Part shown: positions 7,234 to 14,637 of the stretch, one piece after another
How positions within the stretch are numbered: position 1 is the stretch's first letter
Layout: each line of letters begins with the position of its first letter
Assembly (NCBI GenBank): GCA_020718525.1
Contig: DYRX01000068.1
Span: 1 to 14,991, forward strand
Direction of reading: 5' to 3'
Origin: Victivallis vadensis
GTDB taxonomy: Bacteria; Verrucomicrobiota; Lentisphaeria; Victivallales; GWF2-50-93
Length of the DNA: 14,991 nucleotides
Program-made: the position numbers and the translations under genes
The notes under the pieces: generated by a model
What the model was told of the DNA's origin: nothing
The model's input: the letters and a program-made list of their open reading frames with translations, nothing else
Databases searched by the model: none

Positions 7234-10196
7234 ACGTCATTTCTTCCAACCCGCGGCAGATTTCTGACGAAGGTTATTCCGAGATCGTTGGATGTCTGAT
7301 TTTCCTGATCTTCCCCTGCCTGGAACTGCTCAGACTCTGCACCTGCGGAGCTGGAGCTAGAAGATGAGTCAGTTCCGAACTGCTCGATCTGATTGTGGAT
7401 GAGCTGTTGCGGGAGAGAAGCGAAGAGACGTTCGAACGCCGCCAGACTAGTCGCGGATCTGAACATGTTCGTCAAGATTTCCTGATTGACATCCTTGAGC
7501 AGTTCGCAGAATACCTTGAAGGCTTCCCGCTTGTATTCCACAAGCGGATCCTTTTGCGCGTATGCCCTCAGGCCGATGCTTGACCTGAGATGGTCCATTG
7601 CGTAAAGATGCTCCTGCCAGAGCCTGTCAATCGCCTCGAGCATGATGTTCCTCTCGAGCCATTTGAGGGATTCAGGAGTTTCCAGCTCCGCCTTGAGATT
7701 GTATGCCTTTTCGATTTTCGCCATGATTTTTGAGAGAATCTCTTCAAAGGATGTGTTTTCATCCTGGGAGGGGGATTCGATTTCAAAATCCTTTTTCGAG
7801 AAGCCTATCGGGAAGGTGGAGTTGAGCCAGGCGGCGATCACGTCGGAATCGAAGCCGGCATTGCCCTCTTTGGCAATATTTGAAAATGCCTCATCGAGGT
7901 GGATTTCAATTTCCTCCTTTACGGTCTCAAAGAGCTGGACTCTGGGATTTTCCGAAAGAAGTATCGCCTTTCTCTTCCCGTATATGACCTCTCTCTGCTT
8001 GTTCATCACGTCGTCATATTCTAGAGTTCTTTTACGGATTGAGAAATGATGCTGTTCTACCCGTTTCTGAGCTGTTTCTATTGATCTGTTCAAGAGCGGG
8101 TGCTGAAGGTCTTCCCCCTCCTCGAAACCGAACTTTGTCATTATGCCGGAAATCCTGTCGGAGCCGAATAGGCGCATGAGATTGTCTTCGAGGGACACGT
8201 AGAAGCGGGAGGAGCCCGGATCTCCCTGGCGCGCGCAACGTCCACGGAGCTGTCTGTCAATTCGCCTCGAGTCGTGGCGTTCGCTTCCGATGACATGGAG
8301 TCCTCCGAGCTCCGAGACACCAGGCGCGAGCTTGATGTCGGTGCCTCGTCCAGCCATGTTTGTCGCGACGGTGACAGCGCTGACCTGTCCGGCACGGGCG
8401 ACTATTTCCGCCTCGAACTCGTGATTTTTTGCGTTGAGGACATTGTGGGGAATCTTATCGCGCTTGAGCATTCTGCTGAGTATTTCAGAGACCTCGACCG
8501 AGACGGTGCCCAGGAGGACTGGCTGACCTTTTTCGTGCGAAGCCCGCACTTCTTCGATGATCGCCTTGTACTTTTCGCGCTTGGTCTTGTAGACGCAGTC
8601 GTTGGCGTCATTTCGTCTGCATGGCTTGTTGGTGGGGATGACCATGACATCGAGCTTGTAGATCTGATGGAATTCGCTCGCTTCGGTTTCGGCGGTGCCA
8701 GTCATTCCAGCGAGCTTTTCATACAATCTGAAATAATTTTGAATGGTGATGGTGGCGAGAGTCTGGGTTTCCCTTTCGATCTTGACACCTTCCTTGGCTT
8801 CGAGAGCCTGGTGAAGTCCTTCGCTGAATCTTCTTCCGGGCATGAGCCTTCCTGTATGCTCGTCAACGATGAGAACTCTGTTCTCCTGGACGACATAGTG
8901 GACATCTTTCTCGTAGAGGCAGTATGCCCTCAGGAGCTGGGAAATATTGTGGATAGACTCGCTTTTTTTTGAGAAGTCCTCCTGGAAGATCTGCCTTTTC
9001 TTGATTCTCTCCTCGTCTGAAAGGGAGCTGTCGTTGTCAATTTCATGGATTGATGTTAGGAGATCCGGGAGGACGAACATTTCGGGGTCGTCCGGGCTGA
9101 GGGCGTTGCGTCCCTTTTCGGTGAGATCCGCGTCGTGATGCTTTTCGTCAATGACAAAGAAAAGTTCGGACTGAACCTGGAGAAGCATTCCGCGGTTGTT
9201 GTCGCTTCTTACAAAGGCCTCGGTTTTTTCAAGGGCCTTCAAGGTCGTCCCCTCTTCGAGGATATGCATGAGCTGTTTGTGGGTAGGCATGCCAAACTTC
9301 ACCTGAAGGAGCTTCAGATATGCGTCGTCCTTGTCCTCGCTTGCCGCGTCCTCCTTTTCGAGGACAGTCCTGGCTTCCGCGACTAGGCGCGAGCAGAGGA
9401 GGTTCTGCTTCGAGAAGAGCTCGGCGACTGGCTGTTTGAGCTTGTCGAACTGGTGGGTCGAGATAGCGACGGGACCGGAGATGATGAGCGGGGTTCTGGC
9501 TTCGTCAATGAGGATGCTGTCAACTTCGTCAATGATTGTATAGTAGTGTCCGCGCTGGACGATCTGCTCGGCGTTCATCGCCATTCCCATGTCTCGGAGG
9601 TAGTCGAATCCGAATTCGCTGTTGGTGCCGTAGGTCACGTCGCATTTATAGTGTTCGCGTCGTTCGGTCGGTCCCATTTCGTTCTGAATACAGCCGACGC
9701 TGATTCCGAGGAACCTCAATATTGCGCCCATCCATTCGGAGTCGCGTTTGGCGAGATAGTCGTTCACCGTGACAAGCTGGCAGTTCTTTCCAGTGAGCGC
9801 ATTGAGATAGAGAGGCATTGTCGCGACGAGCGTCTTGCCCTCGCCGGTCGCCATTTCGGCGATTTTTCCTCTGTGGAGAGCTATTGCGCCAATGATCTGG
9901 ACATCGAAAGGAACCATGTCCCAGGCGAGTTCATGCTCGCAGACAGTGACGGTTTTACCGACGAATCTCCTGCACGCGCTTTTGACGGTCGCAAAGGCTT
10001 CGGGGAGAATGTCGTCAAGAGTTTCCCCCTTGGAGAGACGCTCCTTGAATTCTGGCGTCTTTGCCTGGAGCGCCTCGTCGCTCAGGGACTGATAGGAGCG
10101 TTCGAGCTCGTTTATTTTCTGGACGATAGGCGCAAGCTTTTTTACTGTTCTCGCCGATGAGGTTCCGAATATTTTTTTAAGCAGGGACTGAAGCAT
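7185..10196 (-). CDS. secA: preprotein translocase ATPase SecA
   Basis: SecA is the ATP-driven motor that pushes unfolded preproteins through SecYEG. The 1003-residue product has Walker A MATGEGKT (115-122), the DEVD Walker B (223-226) and IIDEVDSILIDEARTPLIIS. It then has an enlarged preprotein-binding domain: VDEHTGR falls near residue 444, against about 370 in the 901-residue E. coli protein, so roughly 70 extra residues. Next come VTVATNMAGRGTDIKL and motif VI as QLRGRCARQGD. The C-terminus has a serine-rich linker and a zinc-binding tail with C989, C991, C1000 and C1001, which in other bacteria contacts SecB or ribosomes. ATG at 10196 is preceded by AGGAG with a 5-nt gap, the clearest ribosome-binding site in the window. 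It starts 25 nt after the pyrE stop, and its 3' end overlaps the DUF2752 start. Long open frames on the opposite strand are shadows. Confidence 0.98.
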   Translation of the reverse strand: MLQSLLKKIFGTSSARTVKKLAPIVQKINELERSYQSLSDEALQAKTPEFKERLSKGETLDDILPEAFATVKSACRRFVGKTVTVCEHELAWDMVPFDVQIIGAIALHRGKIAEMATGEGKTLVATMPLYLNALTGKNCQLVTVNDYLAKRDSEWMGAILRFLGISVGCIQNEMGPTERREHYKCDVTYGTNSEFGFDYLRDMGMAMNAEQIVQRGHYYTIIDEVDSILIDEARTPLIISGPVAISTHQFDKLKQPVAELFSKQNLLCSRLVAEARTVLEKEDAASEDKDDAYLKLLQVKFGMPTHKQLMHILEEGTTLKALEKTEAFVRSDNNRGMLLQVQSELFFVIDEKHHDADLTEKGRNALSPDDPEMFVLPDLLTSIHEIDNDSSLSDEERIKKRQIFQEDFSKKSESIHNISQLLRAYCLYEKDVHYVVQENRVLIVDEHTGRLMPGRRFSEGLHQALEAKEGVKIERETQTLATITIQNYFRLYEKLAGMTGTAETEASEFHQIYKLDVMVIPTNKPCRRNDANDCVYKTKREKYKAIIEEVRASHEKGQPVLLGTVSVEVSEILSRMLKRDKIPHNVLNAKNHEFEAEIVARAGQVSAVTVATNMAGRGTDIKLAPGVSELGGLHVIGSERHDSRRIDRQLRGRCARQGDPGSSRFYVSLEDNLMRLFGSDRISGIMTKFGFEEGEDLQHPLLNRSIETAQKRVEQHHFSIRKRTLEYDDVMNKQREVIYGKRKAILLSENPRVQLFETVKEEIEIHLDEAFSNIAKEGNAGFDSDVIAAWLNSTFPIGFSKKDFEIESPSQDENTSFEEILSKIMAKIEKAYNLKAELETPESLKWLERNIMLEAIDRLWQEHLYAMDHLRSSIGLRAYAQKDPLVEYKREAFKVFCELLKDVNQEILTNMFRSATSLAAFERLFASLPQQLIHNQIEQFGTDSSSSSSSAGAESEQFQAGEDQENQTSNDLGITFVRNLPRVGRNDVCPCGSGKKYKKCCGK

Positions 10197-10221
10197 TTGT
10201 TCTCCTGGATTCTGTGGAAGA

Positions 10222-10791
10222 TTATTTCGAGCCCGGCCGCTGAAGAGGGATGCCTGCTTTGCAGAGGGGGCAGTCCGACGGATCGTATGTGTTCAGACTC
10301 AGCTTGAGAAGGCTTTTGAACGGAACTCCGAAAGAGGCGCTTCCGCCGCTTCTGTCAACCAACGCGGCAACTCCGAGGACTTCTGCTCCAAAAGACTTGG
10401 CGAGTTCGATTGACTGAGCGACGCGGCCACCCCGGGTTACAACATCCTCAGCTATGATGATTTTTTCGCCGCGCCTGATTGAGAAGCCTCGTCTAAGAAC
10501 CAAGTTGTCGCCGTCTTTTTCGGCGAAAATAGCCTTTGTTCCTGCGAATTTCGCAAATTCCTGACCCACGATCAGACCTCCGATGGCGGGGGAAACTGTA
10601 GTTTCGGCTTTGAAGTCCTTGAAGCATTCCGCAAGCTCTCTGCAGAGCTTCTCCGCGTATTCCGGGTATTGGAGAACGAGAGCCGCCTGAAAGAACCTGT
10701 CGCTATGGAGTCCGCTTCTGAGGAGAAAGTGCCCTTCGAGCAGAGCTTTAGAGCCCGTCATTATTTCGACAATCTCTTTTTCGGTCATCAT
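10222..10791 (-). CDS. pyrE: orotate phosphoribosyltransferase
   Basis: PyrE joins orotate to PRPP to make OMP, the penultimate step to UMP. The 189-residue product has the PRPP-binding loop IIIAEDVVTRGGRV (111-124), and SPAIGGLIVGQEFAKF (67-82) upstream of it. The C-terminal SDCPLCKAGIPLQRPGS, with CxxC at 174-177, is typical of the Thermus-type PyrE branch. The start is one of two adjacent ATGs (10791 or 10788), with GGA a few nt upstream. A further in-frame start at 10860 would add a non-conserved 23-residue extension and is not favoured. It is the first gene of the pyrE-secA-DUF2752 unit and divergent from the DUF3592 gene. Another pyrimidine gene, carB, is in the window but on the opposite strand about 7 kb away. 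An iterated palindrome lies at 10543-10555. Confidence 0.95.
   Translation of the reverse strand: MMTEKEIVEIMTGSKALLEGHFLLRSGLHSDRFFQAALVLQYPEYAEKLCRELAECFKDFKAETTVSPAIGGLIVGQEFAKFAGTKAIFAEKDGDNLVLRRGFSIRRGEKIIIAEDVVTRGGRVAQSIELAKSFGAEVLGVAALVDRSGGSASFGVPFKSLLKLSLNTYDPSDCPLCKAGIPLQRPGSK
10543..10555. repeat. iterated palindrome copy 4 in pyrE
   Basis: TGCGAATTTCGCA on the plus strand, the exact complement of the other copies. On the pyrE coding strand it spells A-K-F-A. The protein-level reading differs from C-E-I-R in the GH78-like gene, so frame and residues are not conserved. Confidence 0.8.
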
Positions 10792-10807
10792 AATTCCATT
10801 TCTTTGT

Positions 10808-10835
10808 TTGAAATTTTGGATTATTGCTGTACAAT
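10808..10835 (+). promoter_or_regulatory. sigma70-type promoter for the DUF3592 unit
   Basis: TTGAAA (10808-10813), a 16-nt spacer, then TACAAT (10830-10835); transcription would start near 10842, about 54 nt before the DUF3592 ATG. The region also serves as the pyrE leader. A weaker opposite-strand pair (TTGGAT 10860-10855 and TATTGT 10836-10831, 18-nt spacer) overlaps it and could drive pyrE, so the two directions might compete. Confidence 0.45.
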
Positions 10836-10895
10836 AGACCCGAGATTCAGATAAATCCAAGCGGATATGAACAATAAAGCAAGGCTGTTCTAGAA

Positions 10896-11420
10896 ATGAC
10901 GGGTTTTTTCAATTTAATAAGGGTGTTGAAGAAAATAGCGGTCTGCTTGATATTTGCCTGCGGTTCTGGTGTCTGCATCTTCGGTCTGATGAACATACGG
11001 GAGGCCGCCGCCTACAAGAGATATCCGAGCACGAGCGGCTTCGTCATTGACTCGGCGGTCATCAAGAGCCATAGTTCGAGGGAGAAGGATCTCTACGAGC
11101 TAAACATCGTCTATGAATACGCCCTCGGGGAGACACCCTACTATTCGACGTCGGTTTCATCGTTCGGATACGATCTTTTCAATGAATCGAAGGCGGCATA
11201 CAACGGGCAGATCGCCGAGATGACCCAGATCCTCGACAAATTTCCAGCTCCATCTTCAGTCCTTGTGCACTACAACCCTGAACAGCCACAGGACAGCGTG
11301 ATAGATCCTGACTTGAAGGTGCCGGTCCTGATGCCGCTCATCTTCGGGATAATTCTTCTGCTCACTTCCATCCATCTCTACCTCTTTAGCAGTATTTTCT
11401 CCGTTCGCAAGGTGGACTGA
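10896..11420 (+). CDS. DUF3592 membrane protein
   Basis: A 174-residue protein with two predicted membrane helices (about 12-33 and 143-166) and a soluble loop between them. The loop has a beta-rich pattern and ends in SVLVHYNPEQPQDSVIDP, matching the V-x-VHYNP-x-x-P signature of DUF3592 proteins. The family function is unknown. Topology predicts both termini on the same side and the roughly 110-residue loop on the other, probably periplasmic. It is the first gene of a three-gene unit: its TGA shares one base with the ATG of the zinc-ribbon gene, which suggests translational coupling. A promoter candidate lies 60-90 nt upstream. No strong ribosome-binding site is visible before ATG 10896. Confidence 0.85.
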   Translation: MTGFFNLIRVLKKIAVCLIFACGSGVCIFGLMNIREAAAYKRYPSTSGFVIDSAVIKSHSSREKDLYELNIVYEYALGETPYYSTSVSSFGYDLFNESKAAYNGQIAEMTQILDKFPAPSSVLVHYNPEQPQDSVIDPDLKVPVLMPLIFGIILLLTSIHLYLFSSIFSVRKVD

Positions 11421-11830
11421 TGCTCTGCCCGGAATGCTCCATCGAAATGATTGTTCTGGAATCAAGGCATGTCGAAATAGACTATTGCCACGAATGCGGC
11501 GGAATCTGGCTCGATGACGGGGAGCTTGAACTGCTTCTTGGCGAATTGTCCTCTCAAACAGAAAAAATAACGGCATTCTGGGATTTGATTTCAGCTTCTG
11601 AGAAGCAAAGTTCTGACTCGACAGGCAGACCATGCCCGGTATGCAGAAAAAAAATGACGTGTTTCCGTGCGAAAGGCGATTTGGAGCTGGACAAGTGCCC
11701 GAGCGGCCACGGAATCTGGTTCGACCGGGACGAGCTCAGAGCTCTTTCTCACGCCCTTTCAGGAGACCCCATCGCAGGATTCATAGGCGATCTTTTTCCA
11801 TCGAGCGCAGGAAAATGCGAATCGAAATAA
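11420..11830 (+). CDS. double zinc-ribbon protein (zf-TFIIB type)
   Basis: A 136-residue soluble protein with two tandem zf-TFIIB-like ribbons. The first uses C3, C6, C23 and C26 and ends CGGIWLDDGEL. The second starts C72-P-V-C75 and continues DKCPSGHGIWFDRDEL, giving C93 and H97, so a His apparently replaces the last Cys. The CxxC...CxxCGGxWLD pattern is a recognised small bacterial family without a settled role; nucleic-acid or protein contact is only inferred from the fold. The two ribbons look like an internal duplication followed by divergence. The ATG overlaps the stop of the DUF3592 gene by 1 nt, and its 3' end overlaps the GNAT gene by 16 nt. Confidence 0.85.
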   Translation: MLCPECSIEMIVLESRHVEIDYCHECGGIWLDDGELELLLGELSSQTEKITAFWDLISASEKQSSDSTGRPCPVCRKKMTCFRAKGDLELDKCPSGHGIWFDRDELRALSHALSGDPIAGFIGDLFPSSAGKCESK

Positions 11831-12657
11831 AACGAATGATCGAGGCTGAGCTTGGGGAAGTCCTAGGCTGGGCGGCGGATGAGGGATGGAATCCGGGAAT
11901 CCATGACGCCGAATCATTCTTTTCAGCCGATCCGAACGGATTCTTCATCGCGCAAGACGCGCACGGAAAAGCTGTTGGAGCAATTTCGGCGGTAGCATAC
12001 GACTCCAGATTTGGCTTCATAGGTCTTTTCATCGTGAAAAAAGCTTTCCGAGGACTTCGAGTCGGAATTGAATTGGGAGAGACAGCCCTTGATTATCTTG
12101 GAAAGAGAACAGTAGGTCAGGACGGTGTCCTTGCGAAAGTCAGGAATTATGAAAATTATGGATTCAAGCTCGCATACAGAAATATGAGATTTGAAGGCAG
12201 GTCTGGAAAAACTAGCGGAACTGGTGAGCTTACAGAAATTTCAATGGTTGACTTTAACGAATTGTGTTCATTCGACAGGCTTTATTTTCCAGCGGACAGA
12301 GGCACCTTTCTTAAAAAATGGATTTTTCAGCCACAGAGCATGGGGCTTGTCTCGATTTCAAAAAAGCGCGTCAATGGCTATGGTCTGATCAGAAAATGCA
12401 GAACTGGCTATAAAATAGCTCCGCTCTTTGCTGAAAACGCGGACGTTGCGGACAAACTCTTTGCTGGACTTGCGAATTTCGCAGAAGAGGGAAGCCCGGT
12501 TTTTATTGATGTCCCCGAGCCTAACTCTGCCGCCATGGAGCTGGTGAAGAGACAGCGCATGAAAGAAGTCTTTGCAACTGCAAGAATGTATGCAAACGGC
12601 ATCCCCGAAGTCCCGATCAATGAAATATTCGGCGTGACTTCCTTCGAGCTGGGGTGA
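11815..12657 (+). CDS. GNAT N-acetyltransferase, YitH type
   Basis: A 280-residue acetyl-CoA-dependent acyltransferase of the GNAT fold. The N-terminal domain (1-130) has the family-style GWNPGIHDAESFF (24-36) and an acetyl-CoA loop FRGLRVGIELGETAL (78-92). The C-terminal half (about 140-280) resembles the second GNAT-like domain of YitH/HolE proteins and ends in FGVTSFELG, a typical tail. The acceptor substrate is unknown. ATG 11815 is chosen because the protein aligns from there; the frame is open back to 11632, but that part runs through the zinc-ribbon gene and reads as Arg/Pro-rich nonsense. CAGGA lies close upstream with a short gap; ATG 11836 is an alternative. It is the last gene of the overlapping unit. 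It carries an iterated palindrome at 12471-12483. Confidence 0.88.
   Translation: MRIEIKRMIEAELGEVLGWAADEGWNPGIHDAESFFSADPNGFFIAQDAHGKAVGAISAVAYDSRFGFIGLFIVKKAFRGLRVGIELGETALDYLGKRTVGQDGVLAKVRNYENYGFKLAYRNMRFEGRSGKTSGTGELTEISMVDFNELCSFDRLYFPADRGTFLKKWIFQPQSMGLVSISKKRVNGYGLIRKCRTGYKIAPLFAENADVADKLFAGLANFAEEGSPVFIDVPEPNSAAMELVKRQRMKEVFATARMYANGIPEVPINEIFGVTSFELG
12471..12483. repeat. iterated palindrome copy 5 in the GNAT gene
   Basis: Exact complement form TGCGAATTTCGCA, followed by G. In the GNAT frame it encodes A-N-F-A, in the C-terminal domain. Confidence 0.8.
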
Positions 12658-12833
12658 AACATCTGGTCCTGATAAATCTGTGCCAGGGATTCTTAAAGCA
12701 GTTTCATTGATTATAAACGACTTATAACTTAAAAATGTGATATTTGGGCAAAAAACCGATTTTCCCGCGAAATGTCATTTGGAGCTCCGTATTTAGGATT
12801 TTAAGCATAGCAGTCCAATTCAAAGCCAGCTTC

Positions 12834-12862
12834 TTGACAAAAGCAGATTGACCGCCTATTTT
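12834..12862 (+). promoter_or_regulatory. sigma70-type promoter of sppA
   Basis: A perfect -35 TTGACA (12834-12839), a 17-nt spacer and -10 TATTTT (12857-12862). Transcription would start near 12869, giving a leader of about 40 nt. The 250-nt gap 12658-12908 also holds TTATAA-N5-TTATAA (12711-12727), an AT-rich symmetric pair that might be an operator or upstream element. No clear terminator for the GNAT gene is visible in this gap. Confidence 0.6.
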
Positions 12863-12908
12863 TATTGGCAACCCGGTTTCTGAAACAAGCTACGGAGATC
12901 TAATATCT

Positions 12909-13910
12909 ATGAAAAAGAACGAATGTCCCGCAGTTCCGATGAGATTTATTTTCCTGCCTCTGATTCTTTTCCTCTGCAGCGGCTGTGCGACTTTCCGCAT
13001 GAATTTCCTGGTCGACAAAACCGAGCCACTCGGCGAATCTGTCATACAAGGAAGCAATTCCGAATCGAAAATACTCCTTGTCAACATTGACGGAGTCATA
13101 AGCAATTCCCAGGGGCTCTCGATATTCAGAGAGCCTTCGAGCATCGTGGAGGAGACCGTGTCCCAGTTGAGGCTAGCCGCCACAGACAAAAGGATCAAGG
13201 CCCTTTTGCTGAAAATTGACTCGCCCGGAGGAACAACAACCGCCTCCGACATACTATACCATGAAATACTGAACTATAAAAAACGCACCGGAAACAAGGT
13301 GGTGGTCCTGATGATGGACATGGCATGCTCTGGCGCATACATGGCATCACTGCCTGCCGACAGAATCGTCGCACAGCCGACAAGCGTGACAGGCTCTGTA
13401 GGCGTCATTTTCATGCGCCCGAAACTCCAGGGTCTCCTGGACAAGATCGGCGTCTCCGTGCAAGTCAGCAAATCCGGAGAAAACAAGGACATGGGCTCCC
13501 CCTTCAGAGAGGATGCCAGGGGCGAAGAGGAGCTTTTCGGAAAAATTGTCGCCGAGCTGAACAGGCATTTCTATGACTGCCTCCTCGCCCAGAGGAAGAT
13601 TGACAAGGCAAACCTTGAGCTGATCAGATCCGCCCGCATCTTCACATCTTCAGAGGCGCTCAAACTCGGACTCATTGATGAAATCGGATATCCCGAAGAC
13701 GCTATCGCCGCCTGCAGACTCCTCGCCGCCATGCCGGACGACTCCCAGCTCGTCGTCTACCGAAGGCTCTACTATCCCGACGACAACATTTACAACACAT
13801 CGCAGTCCTCCTCCTCACAAAGTTACAGCCTGGTCAATCTCGGTCCTTTGAATACTCTTGGCTCGATGAAGGCAGGCTTCTACTACATCTGGTCCGGCGC
13901 AATCCAGTGA
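12909..13910 (+). CDS. sppA: signal peptide peptidase SppA, short single-domain type
   Basis: A membrane-associated serine protease (S49 family) that digests cleaved signal peptides; 333 residues, close to the short Bacillus-type SppA and half of E. coli SppA. A basic start and hydrophobic segment (11-23) lead to C-S-G-C at 23-26. C26 could be lipidated, but position -3 is Cys instead of Leu, so simple membrane anchoring is also possible. The core has LKIDSPGG (101-108), MACSGAYMAS with nucleophile S141, TGSVGVIF (161-168), and SKSGENKDMGSP with general base K193. The S-to-K distance of 52 equals that of B. subtilis SppA (S147/K199, from memory). The C-terminal ~40 residues are Ser/Tyr-rich and not recognised. 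ATG 12909 has GGAG 11 nt upstream. It is monocistronic, with its own promoter. Confidence 0.93.
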   Translation: MKKNECPAVPMRFIFLPLILFLCSGCATFRMNFLVDKTEPLGESVIQGSNSESKILLVNIDGVISNSQGLSIFREPSSIVEETVSQLRLAATDKRIKALLLKIDSPGGTTTASDILYHEILNYKKRTGNKVVVLMMDMACSGAYMASLPADRIVAQPTSVTGSVGVIFMRPKLQGLLDKIGVSVQVSKSGENKDMGSPFREDARGEEELFGKIVAELNRHFYDCLLAQRKIDKANLELIRSARIFTSSEALKLGLIDEIGYPEDAIAACRLLAAMPDDSQLVVYRRLYYPDDNIYNTSQSSSSQSYSLVNLGPLNTLGSMKAGFYYIWSGAIQ

Positions 13911-13919
13911 AACAACAAA

Positions 13920-13932
13920 TGCGAATTCCGCA
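13920..13932. repeat. iterated palindrome, one-mismatch copy after sppA
   Basis: TGCGAATTCCGCA differs by one base from the complement form TGCGAATTTCGCA. It lies 10 nt after the sppA stop. Confidence 0.55.
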
Positions 13933-14578
13933 GATTCCAATGCGCGGGCACCGTAATCCGGATACTTTTCCTCGATCCCGATCCGATCTTTTGTCTGACC
14001 GTTGACTTTCTTCCGTTCAATATTCAAAATTTGTCCGTTCACAGCGGAGCGGTTCACGTAAGCGTAAGCGATGCATGAAACACGAAACAAAACACGATAG
14101 TGATTACGGGAACGGGGCGGGAGTTCAGATGTCCAACCCTCCGTGATTATTCAGTAATCCTCTATCGCCTTTTTTGAGGCGGGCGGCGGTCTGCAGATCA
14201 GTGAAAATACAATTGCAGATTTGAGAGCTGGATTTTTTGCTTCAAGCGGTCTTGAAATCACTTAGCTTTAGCTGGTGGATGGAGCGTCGCACGGAACAAT
14301 TAAATATTGTTATTCCATGGCTATAAATAAGATACAGCAATATTCAGCCGCTTTTCATTCTGTTCTGGATTCAGAAGTCTGAAGGTCTGCCCCTCAGACA
14401 ATTAAGCTTACAGTGGATCATATCCGTGCCGCTTGGAGCGGTGAACATAAAACGGCGTGGCAGTGTCGGAAAAGCAACGAGGGCGCATTGCCAGGATTAG
14501 ATCCATAGTTACTCGGGGGTAGCCAGTCTTCTTCAAGAGCTTATACAACCACTACGACCTCAGGTAAAAACTCCAGTC

Positions 14579-14636
14579 TATAGTTTTTCATTTTAATAAA
14601 TTCAAATTGAGAATTTATTTTCCTTGAAAAACTATA
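14579..14636. repeat. long two-tier hairpin
   Basis: TATAGTTTTTCA (14579-14590) pairs perfectly with TGAAAAACTATA (14625-14636). Inside it, AATAAATTC (14595-14603) pairs with GAATTTATT (14611-14619) around a 7-nt loop. Together this is 21 base pairs with a small internal loop. It is AT-rich and has no adjacent gene. Confidence 0.8.
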
Positions 14637-14637
14637 T

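Noticed and set aside
8274..8972. 232-codon plus-strand open frame opposite secA
   Set aside because: It lies wholly antisense to highly conserved SecA, has no recognisable motif, and mirrors the codon bias of the real gene.
9453..10160. 235-codon plus-strand open frame opposite secA
   Set aside because: Antisense to the SecA motor domain including Walker A and DEVD; composition is that of a reverse-complement shadow.
10792..10860. 23-residue N-terminal extension of PyrE
   Set aside because: Not PyrE-like and crosses the predicted divergent promoter; the MMTEKEIVEI start fits family length.
11632..11814. N-terminal extension of the GNAT protein
   Set aside because: The frame is open, but this stretch is the zinc-ribbon gene read in another frame; family similarity begins at 11815.
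13815..14090. 91-codon minus-strand open frame at the sppA 3' end
   Set aside because: Half is antisense to sppA; no family features and no clear translation signals.
14166..14181. Terminator-like CGCCT...AGGCG stem with T-rich loop
   Set aside because: Only 5 bp, with the Ts in the loop and not after it; over 250 nt from the sppA stop.
14300..14570. Minus-strand coding scrap (open stretches reading back from about 14570)
   Set aside because: All three minus frames have repeated stops and no recognisable motif beyond chance.
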